A stretch of DNA of 42,403 nt from an uncultured Eubacteriales bacterium. GTDB taxonomy: Bacteria > Bacillota > Clostridia > Peptostreptococcales > Anaerovoracaceae. Every line of letters begins with the position of its first letter. The stretch's first letter is position 1. Positions 8,999 through 16,790 of this stretch are shown one piece after another. Under the pieces are notes generated by a model. It ran no database searches. It worked only from the letters and a program-made list of their open reading frames with translations, and was not told where the DNA came from. Made by a program: the position numbers and the translations under genes. The stretch spans positions 117,237 to 159,639 of the forward strand of contig CAJTYS010000002.1 of the NCBI GenBank assembly GCA_910583765.1. The letters are read 5' to 3'.

Positions 8999-9086
8999 AG
9001 CATACCTCCAAGTTTATTTGAATAGGTGACAAAAGCTATTCATATATTACTAAAAAAGCAGCGAAAAATCAAGGAGGCCATGGGTT

Positions 9087-9962
9087 ATGGAATATATGAA
9101 CCATAGAAAAAATTTTATCATGCTGGAAGAGCAGGATCGGAGCTTTGCGTTAGATCGGGAACGTCCCATCAGAGGATATTTGAAAATGGAGACCGGAGGC
9201 AATCGGGGCAGCGTGCGAGTGGGCGCTGAGAATTTGAAGCCCTTTGAGCGGAAAAGTTATATCTACAAGCTGATCCTCTTTGGAAAAAGAAACGAGCGGA
9301 CCATTTATAAAATCATGGGCGATTTGGTGCCCAATAGCAGGGGCAAGGGGGAGACTTACCTGCGGATGGATCCTTTGGACGTGGACGGAAAGGGCCATGA
9401 GCTGAGCAGCTTTTCCATTGCCACGGTGGTGGCGGTTTCCATGGCAGACCATAGAGAACCGCTGCATCCTATTTTGCGGGGCAGGCTGGAACACAAGGAG
9501 CGGCATGGATGCAGGCGGCAGCGGCGCACCAGCTTCAATGACTTTTATAATCAGCACATCCTCAGCTGCTGTCAAGCCATTGCCTATAAAAAAGAACTGT
9601 ACGACAAGACCATCCCCTTCCGAGAGGATCGTACAGGCGCGGATTGGCGCAGGGTCGTGAATTTGGGCAAGTTCCCGATCATTTCTCCAGGCGCTCAATA
9701 CATGATCGCCCGCTATCGGCATTTTATTTTCGGTTCTGACGCGACTTATTATTATGTGGGAGTTCCCGGGCGCTATCTGGAAAATGAACAGCCGGACGAG
9801 GGGAAGTCTGGTTTCGTGCTGTGGCAGCCCATTGTTGGTGCCGAAGTCTATCACGCTGACGCAGAAGACGCGCCTTTGTCCAGCAGGCAGGTAGCTTATG
9901 GTTATTGGATCGCCGCTATCCATAGGGAAAGCGGGCGGATCGAGGATATTCGGAGGAAGTAG
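9087..9962 (+). CDS. Conserved-looking protein of unknown function
   Basis: 291 residues, not confidently assignable to a named family. No signal peptide or membrane segment is seen. The N-terminal third (RPIRGYLKMETGGNRGSVRV, then LKPFERKSYIYKLILFGK) looks like a beta-rich domain. The middle is basic with CC at the stretch SCCQAIAY, and the C-terminus contains repeated aromatic patches (YYYVGVPGRYLENEQ, GYWIAAIHR). AAGGAGG at 9071-9077 supports the start. It is divergent from the CvpA-like gene, so the two may share the 88-bp control region. Codon use resembles the neighbours. Confidence 0.6.
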   Translation: MEYMNHRKNFIMLEEQDRSFALDRERPIRGYLKMETGGNRGSVRVGAENLKPFERKSYIYKLILFGKRNERTIYKIMGDLVPNSRGKGETYLRMDPLDVDGKGHELSSFSIATVVAVSMADHREPLHPILRGRLEHKERHGCRRQRRTSFNDFYNQHILSCCQAIAYKKELYDKTIPFREDRTGADWRRVVNLGKFPIISPGAQYMIARYRHFIFGSDATYYYVGVPGRYLENEQPDEGKSGFVLWQPIVGAEVYHADAEDAPLSSRQVAYGYWIAAIHRESGRIEDIRRK

Positions 9963-9998
9963 GGCGAGTAGAACAGCGGAAATTGAAGAATGCCGTCA

Positions 9999-10028
9999 AT
10001 GACAGAACGGGGTGATCCGTGGTATAAT
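9999..10028 (+). promoter_or_regulatory. Putative promoter of the AAA-ATPase-like gene at 10073
   Basis: ATGACA at 9999-10004 and a perfect TATAAT at 10023-10028, spaced 18 bp, 45 bp before the start codon. Confidence 0.55.
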
Positions 10029-10072
10029 GAATGCGGTGAATTGATACAACGTTGCCGTGAAGGAGGTGCCCT

Positions 10073-11623
10073 ATGCACTGTTTAGATACGAATGGCCCGC
10101 TGATTTTATTCCAGCAAAGCGTGAACAGCGAAATCTATGTTGATAAAAGCCTGCTGATCGAGGAGATCTCGCCTAAGATCAAGACAGGAAACAAATATAT
10201 TTGTGTCACTAGACCCAGGCGTTTTGGAAAGACAGTCAATGCGAACATGTTGGCGGCCTATTACACAAAAGGCTTTGACAGCCACACAATTTTCGATGGC
10301 CTTGCTATCGCAGGGACAAAAAATTATCAAACTCATTTGAACCGCTATCATGTGATCCACATGGATTTAAGCCGAAGGCCGGATCCATGCGACTCCTACG
10401 AAGCTTACATTGGGTATGTCAAGTTTCAGCTGACACAGGACTTAGAACGAACGTATGGCCTGCATGCGCCAGAGGGGGTCCCTATTCATGATATATTAAT
10501 GGAAACAGGCGATACTTTTGTGTTTATACTAGACGAATGGGATTCAGCGTTTCATGAAACTTTCATGGGCCAAAAAGAAAAAATCCATTATTTGAAATTC
10601 CTCAAAGACCTTCTGAAAGATCAACCATATGTGGATCTGGCATATATGACAGGTGTGCTGCCCATTGCGAAATATTCCAGTGGGTCTGAGCTTAATATGT
10701 TTGAAGAATACAGTTTTATTAATGACAATGTGTATGATGATTATTTTGGTTTTATTGGTGATGAGGTGAAGGCTCTCTGCCAGAAAACGCAAAAGGTAAG
10801 CTATGAAGAGCTGGCTGATTGGTATGATGGATACCGCACCAGCAATGGGGAAAGTTTGTTTAATCCTAGGTCTGTCATCAATGCGTTGACTCGCGGCGTG
10901 TGCTTGAATTATTGGACAGAGACAGGGCCAATGAACGAAGTTGCGAGCTGTATTGAGCATAACGTAGATGAAGTCAGGGAAGACGTGGTGCGGATGGTAG
11001 CCGGAAATCCGGTAAGAATCAGGCTGGAGGGCTATAGTGCGTCTCAAGAGCAAATGACTACTCGGAATGAGATCTTGTCAGCCATGACGGTCTACGGATT
11101 TCTCGCTTATCATAATGGAGAACTGTGCATCCCGAATCGGGAATTGATGGAAAAGTATGAGACTGTGCTGACTAGGACCAGCATGGGAGAAGTACACGCT
11201 ATTGTAGGAAAATCCAAAGAAATATTGAAAGCAACATTGGATGAGGATGAGGAAAATGTGGCGGCCATGCTAGAAGAAGTCCATGACAGGGAAATTCCAT
11301 TTTTGAATTACAAAGACGAAAATTCGTTGTCGTGTGTTATTACGCTCTGCTATTTAGCGGCTAGGGATGACTATCATGTAGAGCGGGAAGCAAAAAGCGG
11401 AAAGGGCTATTGTGACTATCTGTTTTTTCCTCGGCGGCCTGAACTGCCTGCGATCATTCTTGAATTAAAAGCGGGCAGTACCGCAGAAGAGGCGATTCAG
11501 CAGATAAAAAGGAAAAATTACTGTCAAAAGGCTAAAGCATGTTCAGAGATCTTACTGGTTGGCATCAGTTATGATGAGAATAAACACCATGCTTGCCGAA
11601 TTGAGAGAATCGTGAATGAATAA
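10073..11623 (+). CDS. AAA-ATPase-like protein with C-terminal PD-(D/E)XK nuclease-like domain (divergent copy)
   Basis: 516 residues. The N-terminal AAA-ATPase-like domain has a Walker A-like RPRRFGKT (residues 47-54) and Walker B FVFILDEWD (about 146-154). The C-terminus has the PD-(D/E)XK pattern GYCDYLFFP ... IILELKAG followed by a conserved QIKRKNY helix. This architecture is the AAA-ATPase_like/PDDEXK_9 pair, which occurs in large numbers in gut anaerobes and has no established function. AAGGAGG lies at about 10060-10066. The protein is clearly more distant from the copies at 12225 and 20119 than those are from each other (WD instead of YD after the Walker B acids, shorter by 54 residues). 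A strong terminator follows. Confidence 0.85.
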   Translation: MHCLDTNGPLILFQQSVNSEIYVDKSLLIEEISPKIKTGNKYICVTRPRRFGKTVNANMLAAYYTKGFDSHTIFDGLAIAGTKNYQTHLNRYHVIHMDLSRRPDPCDSYEAYIGYVKFQLTQDLERTYGLHAPEGVPIHDILMETGDTFVFILDEWDSAFHETFMGQKEKIHYLKFLKDLLKDQPYVDLAYMTGVLPIAKYSSGSELNMFEEYSFINDNVYDDYFGFIGDEVKALCQKTQKVSYEELADWYDGYRTSNGESLFNPRSVINALTRGVCLNYWTETGPMNEVASCIEHNVDEVREDVVRMVAGNPVRIRLEGYSASQEQMTTRNEILSAMTVYGFLAYHNGELCIPNRELMEKYETVLTRTSMGEVHAIVGKSKEILKATLDEDEENVAAMLEEVHDREIPFLNYKDENSLSCVITLCYLAARDDYHVEREAKSGKGYCDYLFFPRRPELPAIILELKAGSTAEEAIQQIKRKNYCQKAKACSEILLVGISYDENKHHACRIERIVNE

Positions 11624-11648
11624 AACTCAGGAGCGTATGAGAAAATAA

Positions 11649-11690
11649 AATCGCTTCGCTGTTAAATCAGATAACGGCGAAGCGATTCTT
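11649..11690. terminator. Bidirectional intrinsic terminator
   Basis: AATCGCTTCGC (11649-11659) pairs with GCGAAGCGATT (11677-11687), extended by GTTA/TAAC inside. It ends with TTCTT on the plus side and has TTTTATTTT on the minus side, so it could serve both the AAA gene and the small minus-strand ORF. Confidence 0.75.
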
Positions 11691-11755
11691 CATGTTATTA
11701 GGAAAATTGTCATCTAGAAGAGAAGCGTCTAAATCATACGATGATTTCTGCCATC

Positions 11756-11899
11756 CTACAAAGTCGATTTTTTGTCTTCATAAGCTACTAGTCGCACTTT
11801 CTTCCCTGTCATCTTTTCAATATGCGTCTCCACTTCCTTCAGCATATGATCGATCACAAGGGTCGGATTGGCCCGATTGTCGTTTTTGAATCTTCCCAT
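11756..11899 (-). CDS. Small hypothetical protein, 47 residues
   Basis: Reads MGRFKNDNRANPTLVIDHML and continues EVETHIEKMTGKKVRL to a stop at 11758-11756. The start has GGGGTGAT about five bases upstream (minus strand, near 11905-11912). Composition is that of a real soluble protein, rich in charged residues with an amphipathic helix, unlike the plus-strand ORF over the same bases. It lies convergent to the AAA gene at 10073 and would end at the shared terminator. No family recognised. Confidence 0.45.
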   Translation of the reverse strand: MGRFKNDNRANPTLVIDHMLKEVETHIEKMTGKKVRLVAYEDKKSTL

Positions 11900-12113
11900 G
11901 TTTATCACCCCGCATTTAGTGTTCCCAGAAAAAAGGTTTGAAACGAAGGCAATATGTGGATTTGGAGAAAACGGTGTGCGCCATGTCGATTGTTATATTA
12001 TGGTAATCAAATCTTAAACGAAAGCAGAAGGCCACTTCCTGTCACAGAGGTGGCTTTCTCTTTTGCCATCTAACCTCCAGGTTCCAGCACCACGGAACCA
12101 TTTTAAATTCCAC

Positions 12114-12142
12114 TTGTTATTTTTTCCACGTCACCATATAAT
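12114..12142 (+). promoter_or_regulatory. Promoter borrowed from a zeta-kinase locus
   Basis: TTGTTA (12114-12119), 17 bp, TATAAT (12137-12142). The same elements with the same spacing and similar flanks occur at 14064-14092 before the antitoxin-like ORF, so this promoter seems to have been inherited from a second copy of that locus. Confidence 0.6.
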
Positions 12143-12154
12143 AAACATAAGCGG

Positions 12155-12212
12155 CTAAAACCGAGCAGATCATTGTATTCGCAAGACCAAACGGCAGTAT
12201 CAAAGAAACCAC
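12155..12212 (+). pseudogene. Remnant of a zeta-type kinase gene start
   Basis: The stretch ATTGTATTCGCAAGACCAAA and the following CGGCAGT differ at only a few bases from the P-loop codons of the kinase-like gene at 14330-14360. In that gene they encode IVFAGPNGSGKS. Upstream bases (AAACCGAGCAGATC) also align to AAACCTGAGATT there. The antitoxin gene that should sit between promoter and kinase is missing, and the reading frame is lost. It is now the 5' leader of the AAA gene at 12225. Confidence 0.55.
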
Positions 12213-12224
12213 AGGAGGAACGAT

Positions 12225-13937
12225 ATGTCCAGGATTATCAGCATCGGGCGGCAGGATTATGAAAAGCTGCGGCTGAAAAACAATTTTTATATCGATAAGA
12301 CCCATTTCATCAAAGAATGGTGGGAAGCAGATGATGAAGTGACCCTGATCGCTCGTCCTAGAAGGTTTGGAAAGACTTTGAATATGAGCATGCTGGAAAA
12401 GTTTTTTTCCTCGGATTACGCTGGAAGGAGTGAACTATTTGAAGGGCTTTCCATCTGGAAAGACAAGGCCTTTCGCAAAATACAGGGAACTTATCCAGTT
12501 ATCAGCCTCTCCTTTGCCAACATAAAAGAAACAGATTATGAGAAAACTCGCAGGAAAATATGTGAAATCATCGCTAGTCAATATGCGAAACGCACATTTC
12601 TTCTGGAAGGAAATCTCTTGAGCGAATCGGAAAAAGAAACGTTTCACAGAAAAACCATAGACATGGATGATGTGGACGCAACATTGGCATTGCATCAATT
12701 GTCTGACTATTTATCTCGCTACTATGGAAAGAACGTCATTATTTTATTAGATGAATACGACACGCCCATGCAGGAGGCTTATGTAGGCGGGTATTGGAGC
12801 GAACTCACGACCTTTATTAGAAGTATGTTTAACGCTGCCTTTAAAACGAATCCATACTTGGAGAGAGCAATCATGACCGGAATCACCAGAATCAGCGGGG
12901 AGTCCATATTTTCTGATCTAAACAATTTGGAGGTGGTGACCACTACGTCCAGTGAATACGCGGACAGTTTTGGTTTCACGGAAGGAGAGGTTTTTTCCGC
13001 TCTTGACGAGTACGGACTGGCAGATCAAAAGGGAGAAGTGAAAGCCTGGTATGATGGTTTTACGTTTGGGGATAAAACTGATATTTACAACCCATGGTCG
13101 ATTGTGAATTATTTAAATAAGAAAAAAGTCGGGCGATATTGGGCGAACTCCAGTGCTAATGGCTTGGTAGGAAAATTGATTCGTGAAGGAAGCGGAGCGA
13201 TCAAGAAGGATTTTGAGCAGCTCCTTAGCGGAGGAACGATCACGGCAGCGATTGATGAGCAGATTGTGTACGCAGCGCTGGATACCAATGAGTCGGCCAT
13301 CTGGAGCCTGCTTTTGGCTAGTGGATACTTGAAGGTGATCCACCGCCAAGACTATGGCGAAAGAGAGGATGATTGGAGCGAGCCTGCTTACGAGTTGGCG
13401 CTGACGAATCTGGAAACGCGGCGTATGTTCTATGCTATGGTAAGAGACTGGTTTCAGCAAAGTCACGCGAATTATAATGATTTTATCAAGGCCTTGTTGT
13501 TAGGGGATTTGAAAGCCATGAACACCTATATGAATAAAGTGGCGCTGACGACTTTTAGTTATTTTGACACTGGAAACCGGCCTTCCGGCGCAGAGCCTGA
13601 ACGCTTTTACCATGGTTTTGTCTTGGGGCTGATCGTGGAGCTTTCCGGCAAATATATGATTACGTCTAATCGGGAAAGCGGATTTGGCAGGTATGATGTG
13701 ATCCTGGAACCAAAGACTCAAGACTCTTCGGCTATGATTTTAGAATTCAAAGTACGGGACTCTGAGGATGAAAAAACGCTGGAAGAAACAGCAAAAGCGG
13801 GCCTTTTTCAAATTAAAGAAAAACAGTACGCAAAGGGCCTGGAAGCAAAAGGAATCGCAAAAGAGCGGATTCGTGAATACGGATTTGCTTTTGAAGGGAA
13901 ACAAGTGCTGATTTGCTCGTCAGATGATAAAGTTTAA
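12225..13937 (+). CDS. AAA-ATPase-like protein with C-terminal PD-(D/E)XK nuclease-like domain
   Basis: 570 residues. It opens with ISIGRQDYEKLR...NFYIDKTHFIKEWW. Walker A-like RPRRFGKT is at residues 44-51, Walker B IILLDEYDTPMQEA near 170-183, and the family segment MTGITRISGESIFSDLNN follows. The C-terminus carries GRYDVILEPK and MILEFKV (the D...E-x-K nuclease pattern) and the closing helices EEKQYAKGLE-like. Start ATG 12225 has AGGAGG at 12212-12217. Full-length homologous to 20119. The function of the family is unknown; nuclease or NTPase activity is inferred from motifs only. The leader derives from an unrelated locus. Confidence 0.88.
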   Translation: MSRIISIGRQDYEKLRLKNNFYIDKTHFIKEWWEADDEVTLIARPRRFGKTLNMSMLEKFFSSDYAGRSELFEGLSIWKDKAFRKIQGTYPVISLSFANIKETDYEKTRRKICEIIASQYAKRTFLLEGNLLSESEKETFHRKTIDMDDVDATLALHQLSDYLSRYYGKNVIILLDEYDTPMQEAYVGGYWSELTTFIRSMFNAAFKTNPYLERAIMTGITRISGESIFSDLNNLEVVTTTSSEYADSFGFTEGEVFSALDEYGLADQKGEVKAWYDGFTFGDKTDIYNPWSIVNYLNKKKVGRYWANSSANGLVGKLIREGSGAIKKDFEQLLSGGTITAAIDEQIVYAALDTNESAIWSLLLASGYLKVIHRQDYGEREDDWSEPAYELALTNLETRRMFYAMVRDWFQQSHANYNDFIKALLLGDLKAMNTYMNKVALTTFSYFDTGNRPSGAEPERFYHGFVLGLIVELSGKYMITSNRESGFGRYDVILEPKTQDSSAMILEFKVRDSEDEKTLEETAKAGLFQIKEKQYAKGLEAKGIAKERIREYGFAFEGKQVLICSSDDKV

Positions 13938-13951
13938 TCACACAAAAACGG

Positions 13952-14020
13952 TCATGGCAGCAAGGTCACCAGGAAAAACGCAATAAAGGATATTGTTAAA
14001 AGGAAAAGGACCACTTTCAT
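13952..14020 (-). CDS. Possible hydrophobic micropeptide, 22 residues
   Basis: Translates to MKVVLFLLTISFIAFFLVTL plus LP, essentially one membrane-spanning helix, resembling in size and hydrophobicity the toxins of type I toxin-antitoxin systems. No convincing ribosome binding site is seen before it (TTGGCAAAG), and an in-frame upstream extension exists, so this may be chance. Confidence 0.2.
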   Translation of the reverse strand: MKVVLFLLTISFIAFFLVTLLP

Positions 14021-14063
14021 CTTTGCCAATGAACACGTGACACTATTCCATTTCGAATCCTGC

Positions 14064-14092
14064 TTGTTATTTTGCGAATATCGCCATATAAT
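14064..14092 (+). promoter_or_regulatory. Promoter of the antitoxin-like/kinase pair
   Basis: TTGTTA (14064-14069), 17-bp spacer, TATAAT (14087-14092), 31 bp before the antitoxin-like start codon. Shares hexamers, spacing and flanking bases with 12114-12142. Confidence 0.65.
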
Positions 14093-14123
14093 ATAATTGA
14101 TTATGAAACGGGAGGTTGTGACC

Positions 14124-14312
14124 ATGGAAAAATATAACGAACTGGATTCCATGTGTGGAATATCGGACGAAGAATTAACAAAGCGGTTTCATGAAGCTGT
14201 GCGCATTGATAACGAAATCAAAAAGATAAAAGGCGTACCTATTGCTAAATTTGATAAAGAAAAAAGAAAAGCGTATTTAGAATACCCAGACGGCAGGAGA
14301 GAGTATGCATGA
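14124..14312 (+). CDS. Small antitoxin-like protein preceding a zeta-type kinase
   Basis: 62 residues from ATG 14124, preceded by GGGAGG at about 14108-14113; the upstream ATG at 14097 lacks a site. Acidic and basic helices (ISDEELTKRFHEAVRIDNEI) are followed by a short beta-like tail (PIAKFDKEKRKAYLEYPDGR). Small genes of this type overlap zeta-toxin-like kinase genes in Clostridia and are presumed antitoxins. Here the stop codon overlaps the kinase start by 8 bp. Its partner is broken, so any neutralising role is probably lost. Role inferred from context. Confidence 0.55.
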   Translation: MEKYNELDSMCGISDEELTKRFHEAVRIDNEIKKIKGVPIAKFDKEKRKAYLEYPDGRREYA

Positions 14313-14805
14313 TACAAAGAAACCTGAGATTATTGTGTTCGCAGGACCAAACGGCAGTGGGAAAAGTACCATCACGAAGATGGCGAAGATTATTGAGCCG
14401 TATATAAACGCAGATGATATTAAGCGCACAAATTTATGCGAGGCCTTAGAAGCGGCCCAAATTGCAGAAAGGCTTAGAAATGAGTGTGTGGATAACAATC
14501 GGAGCTTTACTTTTGAAACAGTGTTATCATGCGAATTGGTCCAAATTTCCGATTTTCATTTGATTTTTGTTCCTTTCTGGTTCATTCGTGCCTGCGAGTA
14601 TCAAAATACGAGACGTTTGTTCAACGCTAATGGGCGATTCGCTTACAGGCAACGAACGAAGCGTGGTGGCTCTGATCATACTGTGGCGCAAAATCACCTG
14701 CCTTATGCTTGTTGAAATTTTTCAATGATTGGCATGAATCGCAGCGGCAGTGATGTGGCAATATGTAATGCAAAATTCCTGCCATATTTTCTGGTGACTC
14801 TATAA
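14305..14805 (+). pseudogene. Zeta toxin-like P-loop kinase, inactivated
   Basis: The first 75 codons are well preserved: PEIIVFAGPNGSGKSTITK (Walker A), YINADDIKRTNLCEALEAA and RSFTFETVLS, all typical of zeta-type kinases. The sequence then drifts and reaches a TGA at 14713-14715. In the same frame beyond that stop a family-like C-terminal region continues (SDVAICNAKFLPYFLV, comparable to the usual aspartate/asparagine-rich end) up to 14805. I read this as a gene with an in-frame stop and degraded middle rather than a true 136-residue protein. Zeta enzymes phosphorylate UDP-amino sugars in characterised cases; this copy is probably inactive. Confidence 0.65.
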
Positions 14806-14916
14806 AGCTGGATGACAAGTTGTAATTGTGACTTTATGGAAGGCCGTGGTATAAAGAACGCAATTGATGAGAACTGAGAACCATGAATAGTCAAAAGTAA
14901 TCGAGAGGAAAACTCC

Positions 14917-15210
14917 ATGACCGAATATCAGGAAATCTGCTCCATATGGAAAAGCCTTGACATCCAAAACAAGAGTCAGTTGGAAGATCGGCTGGATAGC
15001 TTCAAGATCCTGTTTGCTTATCATTCGAGCAAGATAGAAAATGAAGAAAAGAAAGAATACCTGAAGACTTTGCGGGCTTTTGATGAAGCAGAAAGCCTTG
15101 ATCCGCTGCTGGATTTCTTAAAAGAGGCGACAGTGACCACCTGGCGCAGGCTGCTGAAAGAAGAGCAAACTGCCAAAAGAAGCATCCGGCCTTTTGCGGC
15201 GTATCTATAA
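14917..15210 (+). pseudogene. Fic-domain protein remnant with internal deletion
   Basis: 97 residues. The N-terminal part (FKILFAYHSSKIENEE) is the usual start of Fic-family proteins, whose later core motif is HPFxxGNGRxxR. Here the sequence passes directly into what looks like a Fic-family C-terminal tail (LRAFDEAESLDPLLDFLKE, TTWRRLL), with no core motif at all. About two thirds of the gene seems to have been lost by an in-frame deletion. Start ATG 14917 has GAGAGG upstream. If expressed it could not carry out AMP transfer. Confidence 0.6.
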
Positions 15211-15292
15211 GTATGCGCCAAACCCCAAAAACTCCTTGTGAAAAACATCCAACAAATCAAAAAATAATTTGTGAAAAGCAAACAAAAAATTG

Positions 15293-15321
15293 TTGACATC
15301 ACCAAAGCCATAGGTTACAAT
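15293..15321 (+). promoter_or_regulatory. Strong promoter of the T-box-controlled oxidoreductase operon
   Basis: Consensus TTGACA at 15293-15298, a 17-bp spacer and TACAAT at 15316-15321. It is the closest match to the sigma-A consensus in the window. Transcription should begin near 15328, just before the T-box stem I. Confidence 0.85.
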
Positions 15322-15327
15322 ACACAA

Positions 15328-15690
15328 AGAAAATCAAATAAAAAAAGACTATGACGAAGAGAGTAGGCGCTTTGAAATGGCAAGCGAATCGGGGACGGTG
15401 GGAGCCCGAGACAGGAAAAAGCTGGCTGAAAATCACTTCCGAGTCGCAGAGCTGAAAACAAAAAACTGAAAGCCGGAATTCAAAATCAAGAGATTGGAGT
15501 TCAAGACTCAGGTTTCGTAGATTAGACCGCAGACATACAAGCGTAGATTAGAAACCGGAATTTCAGAAACACAGTAAGCTCTGACGGGTATTCCTCCGTG
15601 ATCAGGAACGCGTATGATAGTATGTTGTATTAGGTGGTATAGCGAGAGCTTTCGGCTTTTGTCCTTATACAAGGACAAAAGCCTTTTTAA
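15328..15690 (+). promoter_or_regulatory. T-box leader, specifier read as AUC (isoleucine)
   Basis: The base of stem I is formed by GACT (near 15348) and GAAG pairing with CTTC and AGTC (near 15438-15450). The 5' side of the specifier loop holds AGAGAGTAG and the 3' side GAAAATCA, giving AUC followed by A. The distal part has GCGAATCGGGGACGGTGGGAGC, the usual stem I head in shape. The T-box sequence AGGTGGTATAGCG is at 15632-15644; its TGGT would pair with ACCA, matching an A discriminator. A terminator hairpin follows: GGCTTTTGTCCTT (15654-15666) with AAGGACAAAAGCC (15671-15683), then TTTTT. Uncharged tRNA should switch on the downstream operon. Confidence 0.85.
15654..15688 (+). terminator. 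T-box regulated terminator
   Basis: A perfect 13-bp stem with a 4-nt loop followed by five T, overlapping downstream of the T-box antiterminator sequence, so the two structures are alternatives. Confidence 0.85.
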
Positions 15691-15897
15691 TAGGCAAGGA
15701 AATGCCGCCCCAATACGCAAAGCAGGGAACAGAGACTAGGAACCAGGAAACAAAGAGGCACCAGCAGAACAGAAAAAGCGCAGTGCGGCGGGCTCCTGGG
15801 CGCATCCTGCGTGTATGGGCATCGGATAAATCCAGAAAAGCGGCGGCAGCCTCTCCACTTTGATCAATACAACGGCAATGGAAAGGAGCATTTGAAA

Positions 15898-16485
15898 ATG
15901 GCAAAAGGAAATGAAGCGGTAGAAATCAGATGGCATGGAAGAGGCGGGCAGGGCGCCAAGACAGCCTGCCTGCTGCTGGCGGACGTAGCCTTCAACTCGG
16001 GCAAGCACGTCCAGGGCTTTCCGGAATACGGTCCGGAACGAATGGGAGCGCCTATTACCGCTTACAACAGGATCACAGACGAACCTTGCAAGGTCCACTC
16101 TAACATTTATCACCCAGATTATGTAGTGGTGGTTGACGAGACACTGCTGGGGACTGTAGATGTGACAAAGGGCATCAAAGAAGGCGGCGCGCTGATCATC
16201 AACAGCAAAAAAGAGCCGGAAGAGATCAGGAAAATGCTGCCGGATTATGCGGGAAAGATTTGCGCAGTGGACGCAGAGAAAATTTCCACAGAGACCCTTG
16301 GGAAAAACTATCCAAACACGCCGATGCTGGCAGCAGCCGTGAAGGTGAGCAGGGTCATTGACCAGGACCAGTTCATCAAGGACATGGAAGAATCCTTCCG
16401 TCACAAATTTTCCCACAAGCCAGATGTTGTGGAAGGCAATATGAAAGCACTGAAAAAATCAATGGAAGAGGTTAAGGTAAGCTAA
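15898..16485 (+). CDS. 2-oxoacid:ferredoxin oxidoreductase, gamma subunit
   Basis: 195 residues. The gamma-subunit fold is shown by EIRWHGRGGQGAKTACLLL, the glycine-rich loop, and GFPEYGPERMGAPITAYNRI, which is diagnostic of the PorC/VorC group. I start at ATG 15898, preceded by AAAGGAG at 15882-15888, rather than the earlier in-frame codon at 15811. First gene of a gamma-delta-alpha-beta set, the order known from four-subunit pyruvate and 2-ketoisovalerate ferredoxin oxidoreductases. The isoleucine T-box in front favours a branched-chain substrate (inference). Confidence 0.92.
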   Translation: MAKGNEAVEIRWHGRGGQGAKTACLLLADVAFNSGKHVQGFPEYGPERMGAPITAYNRITDEPCKVHSNIYHPDYVVVVDETLLGTVDVTKGIKEGGALIINSKKEPEEIRKMLPDYAGKICAVDAEKISTETLGKNYPNTPMLAAAVKVSRVIDQDQFIKDMEESFRHKFSHKPDVVEGNMKALKKSMEEVKVS

Positions 16486-16790
16486 TGAAAAGACGAGCAC
16501 AGGATATCAACGAACAGTCCACATGGCAGGAAATGACCATTGGGGCTGAAATATGCGAGCCAGCCACGTCGAAGATGGTGAACACCGGCGACTGGCGGAT
16601 CATGAGACCAGTTTTCAAGGAAGACAAATGTAAACACTGCATGCTTTGCATCCCGTACTGCCCGGACAGCTCCATCCCCGTGGCACATGGAAAGCGGCTG
16701 GACTTTGACTTCATGCACTGCAAAGGCTGCGGTATCTGCGTCAAAGTATGTCCGTTTGATGCGATCGATTTCGTGAAGGAGGTAAAATAA
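16485..16790 (+). CDS. 2-oxoacid:ferredoxin oxidoreductase, delta (ferredoxin) subunit
   Basis: 101 residues, matching the usual ~100 for this subunit. Two [4Fe-4S] motifs are visible: CKHCMLCIPYCP and CKGCGICVKVCPFDA. The N-terminal TWQEMTIGAEICEPATSKM and NTGDWRIMRPVF segments are typical of PorD/VorD. It carries electrons from the TPP site to free ferredoxin. Its ATG shares a base with the gamma stop codon, so translation is coupled. Confidence 0.94.
   Translation: MKRRAQDINEQSTWQEMTIGAEICEPATSKMVNTGDWRIMRPVFKEDKCKHCMLCIPYCPDSSIPVAHGKRLDFDFMHCKGCGICVKVCPFDAIDFVKEVK

Larger units (their letters stand above)
11900..12224. other. Intergenic region holding a terminator and a decayed kinase-locus fragment
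   Basis: Contains a hairpin with T tract at 12028-12064 (AAGGCCACTT paired with GAGGTGGCTTT, several G-U pairs, then CTCTTTT). It is followed by a segment (about 12090-12212) that matches parts of the zeta-kinase locus at 14045-14350, including promoter and P-loop codons. No intact gene is seen. Confidence 0.6.

Noticed and set aside
10073..13937. AAA/PD-(D/E)XK genes and neighbours as a known anti-phage defence island
   Set aside because: No recognised defence gene is present and the neighbouring toxin-type genes are decayed. The family's function is not established.
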